Made by a program: the position numbers and the translations under genes
Notes under the pieces: model-generated
Told to the model about the DNA's origin: nothing
The model's input: only the letters and a program-made list of their open reading frames with translations
Database searches by the model: none
Assembly: GCF_900102525.1 (NCBI RefSeq)
Contig: NZ_FNBZ01000005.1
Location: forward strand, 310,001-374,000
Direction: 5' to 3'
Length of the DNA stretch: 64,000 bases
From: Allobosea robiniae
GTDB lineage: Bacteria; Pseudomonadota; Alphaproteobacteria; Rhizobiales; Beijerinckiaceae
In this document: positions 61,461 through 64,000 of the stretch, in pieces
Layout: every line of letters begins with the position of its first letter
How positions within the stretch are numbered: position 1 is the stretch's first letter

Positions 61461-62954
61461 ATGGACAAGCGGCTCGACACTCCCGCCCCGGCCGCAGCCC
61501 TGACGCCTGCGGATATCCGTTCGATCCTGATCGGGGTCATGCTCGCGATGTTCCTGGCCGCGCTCGACCAGACCATCGTCGCGACGGCCCTCCCGACGAT
61601 CGGCCGCGACCTCAACGACGTGACGCATCTATCCTGGATCGTCACGATCTACCTGCTCGCCTCGACCGCGGTCACGCCGCTCTACGGCAAGCTCGCCGAT
61701 ATCCACGGGCGGCGGGTGACGCTGCTCGCCGGCATCGTCGTCTTCGTGATCGGCTCGATCGCCTGCGCGCTGGCGCCCTCGCTCTGGCTGCTGGTCATCG
61801 CGCGCTTCGTGCAGGGGCTCGGCGGCGGCGGCCTGATCGCGCTGGCCCAGACGATCGTCGGCGACATGGTGCCTCCCAAGGAGCGCGGACGCTATCAGGT
61901 CTATTTCGCCAGCGTCTTCATGTCGTCCTCGCTGCTCGGCCCCGTCCTCGGCGGTTTCCTCGCGGAAAAGCTGCACTGGTCGGTGATCTTCTGGATCAAC
62001 CTGCCGCTCGGGCTCGGCGCCTACTGGATGTCAAACGCGGCACTGAAACGGCTGCCGCGCCACGAGCGCCCCCACAAGCTCGACGTACTCGGCGCCATGC
62101 TGATGACGCTGGCAACGGTGTCGCTGCTGCTCGCCCTGTCCTGGGGCGGCACCGCCTATCCCTGGGGTTCGCTCCCGATCGCAGCCCTCGTCGGTGCCTC
62201 CTTCGTGCTCTGGGCTTTGTTCGCCTGGCGCCTGCGCCGGGCCGCGGAGCCGCTGATCCCGCTCGACATCTTCGGCAATGGCGTCGTCAGGCGTGGCACG
62301 GTGGCAGCTGGCTTCGGCATGGGCACCTTCATCGGCCTCACCATCTACCTGCCGCTGTATTTCGAGACGGTGATGGGGATGAGCGCCACCCATTCCGGCC
62401 TCGGCCTGCTGCCGCTGACCTGCGGCACCGTCATCGGCGCGACCAGCTCCGGCCGAGCGATGTCGCATCTCACCCATTACAAGCGAGCGCCGCTGGCCGG
62501 GCTTTTCGTCGCGATGACAGGTACGGCGGTTCTCGCAGCCTTCTCCGGCCAGATCCCGATCCTGCCCTTCAGCATCATCCTGGCCGTGGTCAGCATCGGC
62601 TTCGGCACGCTGCTTCCGGTCGCGACCGTGTCGATCCAGAATGCCGTGCAGGCGCATCAGCTCGGGACGGTGACGGCAGTGGCCAATTTCTTCCGCCAGA
62701 TCGGCGGGGCGCTGATCGTCGCGGTGTTCGGCGCGATCGTGCTCGGCGGCGTCGGCGGGGTCGGCGCGCAGCTCTCGCCCGAGGCACTGAAGCTCGGCAC
62801 CGTCGACCGCGACACCATGGTCGTGCTGTTCCGCTATGTCTTCGGCGCCGCGAGCCTAGGCTTCGCCTTCGCCTGGCTGTCGCTGGCCCGGATGCAGGAA
62901 CTGCCGCTGCGCGGCCGCGCGGTCGAGGCCGCCAAGGCGATCGGCGGTGAATAG
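61461..62954 (+). CDS. DHA2-family MFS drug efflux transporter (EmrB/QacA type)
   Basis: A 497-residue membrane protein with about 14 hydrophobic helices. FLAALDQTIVATALPTI is the DHA2 signature in helix 1, YGKLADIHGRRVTLL the MFS motif A, and GLGGGGLIALAQTIVGD and LGPVLGGFLAEKLHWSVIFW further marks. It exports drugs or toxic compounds by proton exchange. It begins 117 bases after marR and is probably under its control. No membrane-fusion protein gene lies next to it. Confidence 0.9.
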   Translation: MDKRLDTPAPAAALTPADIRSILIGVMLAMFLAALDQTIVATALPTIGRDLNDVTHLSWIVTIYLLASTAVTPLYGKLADIHGRRVTLLAGIVVFVIGSIACALAPSLWLLVIARFVQGLGGGGLIALAQTIVGDMVPPKERGRYQVYFASVFMSSSLLGPVLGGFLAEKLHWSVIFWINLPLGLGAYWMSNAALKRLPRHERPHKLDVLGAMLMTLATVSLLLALSWGGTAYPWGSLPIAALVGASFVLWALFAWRLRRAAEPLIPLDIFGNGVVRRGTVAAGFGMGTFIGLTIYLPLYFETVMGMSATHSGLGLLPLTCGTVIGATSSGRAMSHLTHYKRAPLAGLFVAMTGTAVLAAFSGQIPILPFSIILAVVSIGFGTLLPVATVSIQNAVQAHQLGTVTAVANFFRQIGGALIVAVFGAIVLGGVGGVGAQLSPEALKLGTVDRDTMVVLFRYVFGAASLGFAFAWLSLARMQELPLRGRAVEAAKAIGGE

Positions 62955-62972
62955 AAGAAGCGCTCGCGCACC

Positions 62973-63001
62973 GTCATGCCCGGAGGAAGCCCGGGCATGA
63001 C
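62973..63001. terminator. Hairpin terminator
   Basis: GTCATGCCCGG, a short loop, CCGGGCATGAC: an 11-base-pair stem between the convergent MFS and dapD genes. The arms resemble the ends of the palindromic repeats, so it may be a short relic of that family serving as a terminator. Confidence 0.65.
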
Positions 63002-63018
63002 AGCCAGCGACCGAGGCG

Positions 63019-63861
<843 letters not shown>

Positions 63862-63922
63862 CAGGTGGCTCCGGCGCTTCCAGAAAGATCGGCGCGAGCG
63901 ATGGCGGATGCAGGCGCCTGCG

Positions 63923-64000
63923 TCAAGCCGAACGACGGCGCAGCAGGTAGGTATCCATGATCCAGCCATGTCGCGCGCGGGCCTGCGCCCTGACCTCCGT
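63923..64000 (-). CDS. 3' end of an unidentified gene (5' end off window)
   Basis: The minus-strand frame is open from the window edge to a TGA at 63923 and encodes 25 residues ending [17 protein letters not shown]. The frame reads toward dapD with a 61-base gap, so the two may be cotranscribed. Codon choice is like that of the neighbours. The fragment is too short to name. Confidence 0.45.
   Translation of the reverse strand, partial: TEVRAQARARHGWIMDTYLLRRRSA

Overview
The window is GC-rich, densely coded DNA, most likely chromosomal DNA of an alphaproteobacterium of the order Hyphomicrobiales. A Bosea-like organism is my best guess from overall resemblance only; there is no 16S gene to confirm it. 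Pointers are the aerobic (late cobalt insertion) cobalamin pathway with CobE, CobG, CobN and BluB, the CbtAB cobalt transporter, frequent TTG and GTG starts, and palindromic intergenic repeats of a rhizobial type.

Region 1 (1-27658) is a surface-polysaccharide locus. At the left edge are WbpD- and WbpE-like enzymes and, further in, a WbpI-like 2-epimerase, which together point to a UDP-2,3-diacetamido-hexuronic acid. A second sugar branch starts with RfbF and RfbG (CDP-glucose, then CDP-4-keto-6-deoxyglucose). It continues in a tight minus-strand operon: RfbC-type epimerase, C-methyltransferase, PLP aminotransferase, sugar N-formyltransferase and a CmcI-type protein. The gene content predicts a C-methylated formamido-dideoxy sugar. 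Five glycosyltransferases lie between these genes. Export is by one Wzm-type permease with two different Wzt-type ATPases. A minus-strand run of two asparagine-synthase-type amidotransferases and three NAD-dependent epimerase/dehydratases closes the locus.

Region 2 (27898-32412) is a short metabolic stretch: a GMC oxidoreductase, a small membrane protein, an MFS transporter and a D-2-hydroxyacid dehydrogenase.

Region 3 (32512-53253) is the cobalamin region. The cobC/cobD(cbiB) pair is separated from the rest by an AidB-like acyl-CoA dehydrogenase with its own TetR regulator and by an MgtC-like protein. Then come cobP and cobO, and a cobalamin riboswitch in front of a long plus-strand series: cbtB, cbtA, a DUF1636 protein, cobW, cobN, cobG, cobH, cobI, cobJ, cobL, cobE, cobM, cobB and bluB. 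Most genes from cobN onward overlap by four bases. cobK is inverted inside this series. A palindromic repeat sits in frame inside cobN.

Region 4 (53254-64000) holds an exported caspase-like protein, a complete Liv-type ABC uptake system (livG, livF, binding protein, livH, livM), an isochorismatase-family hydrolase, a MarR regulator with a DHA2-type efflux pump, dapD, and the 3' end of an unidentified gene. I saw no tRNA, rRNA, CRISPR array, insertion sequence or prophage.
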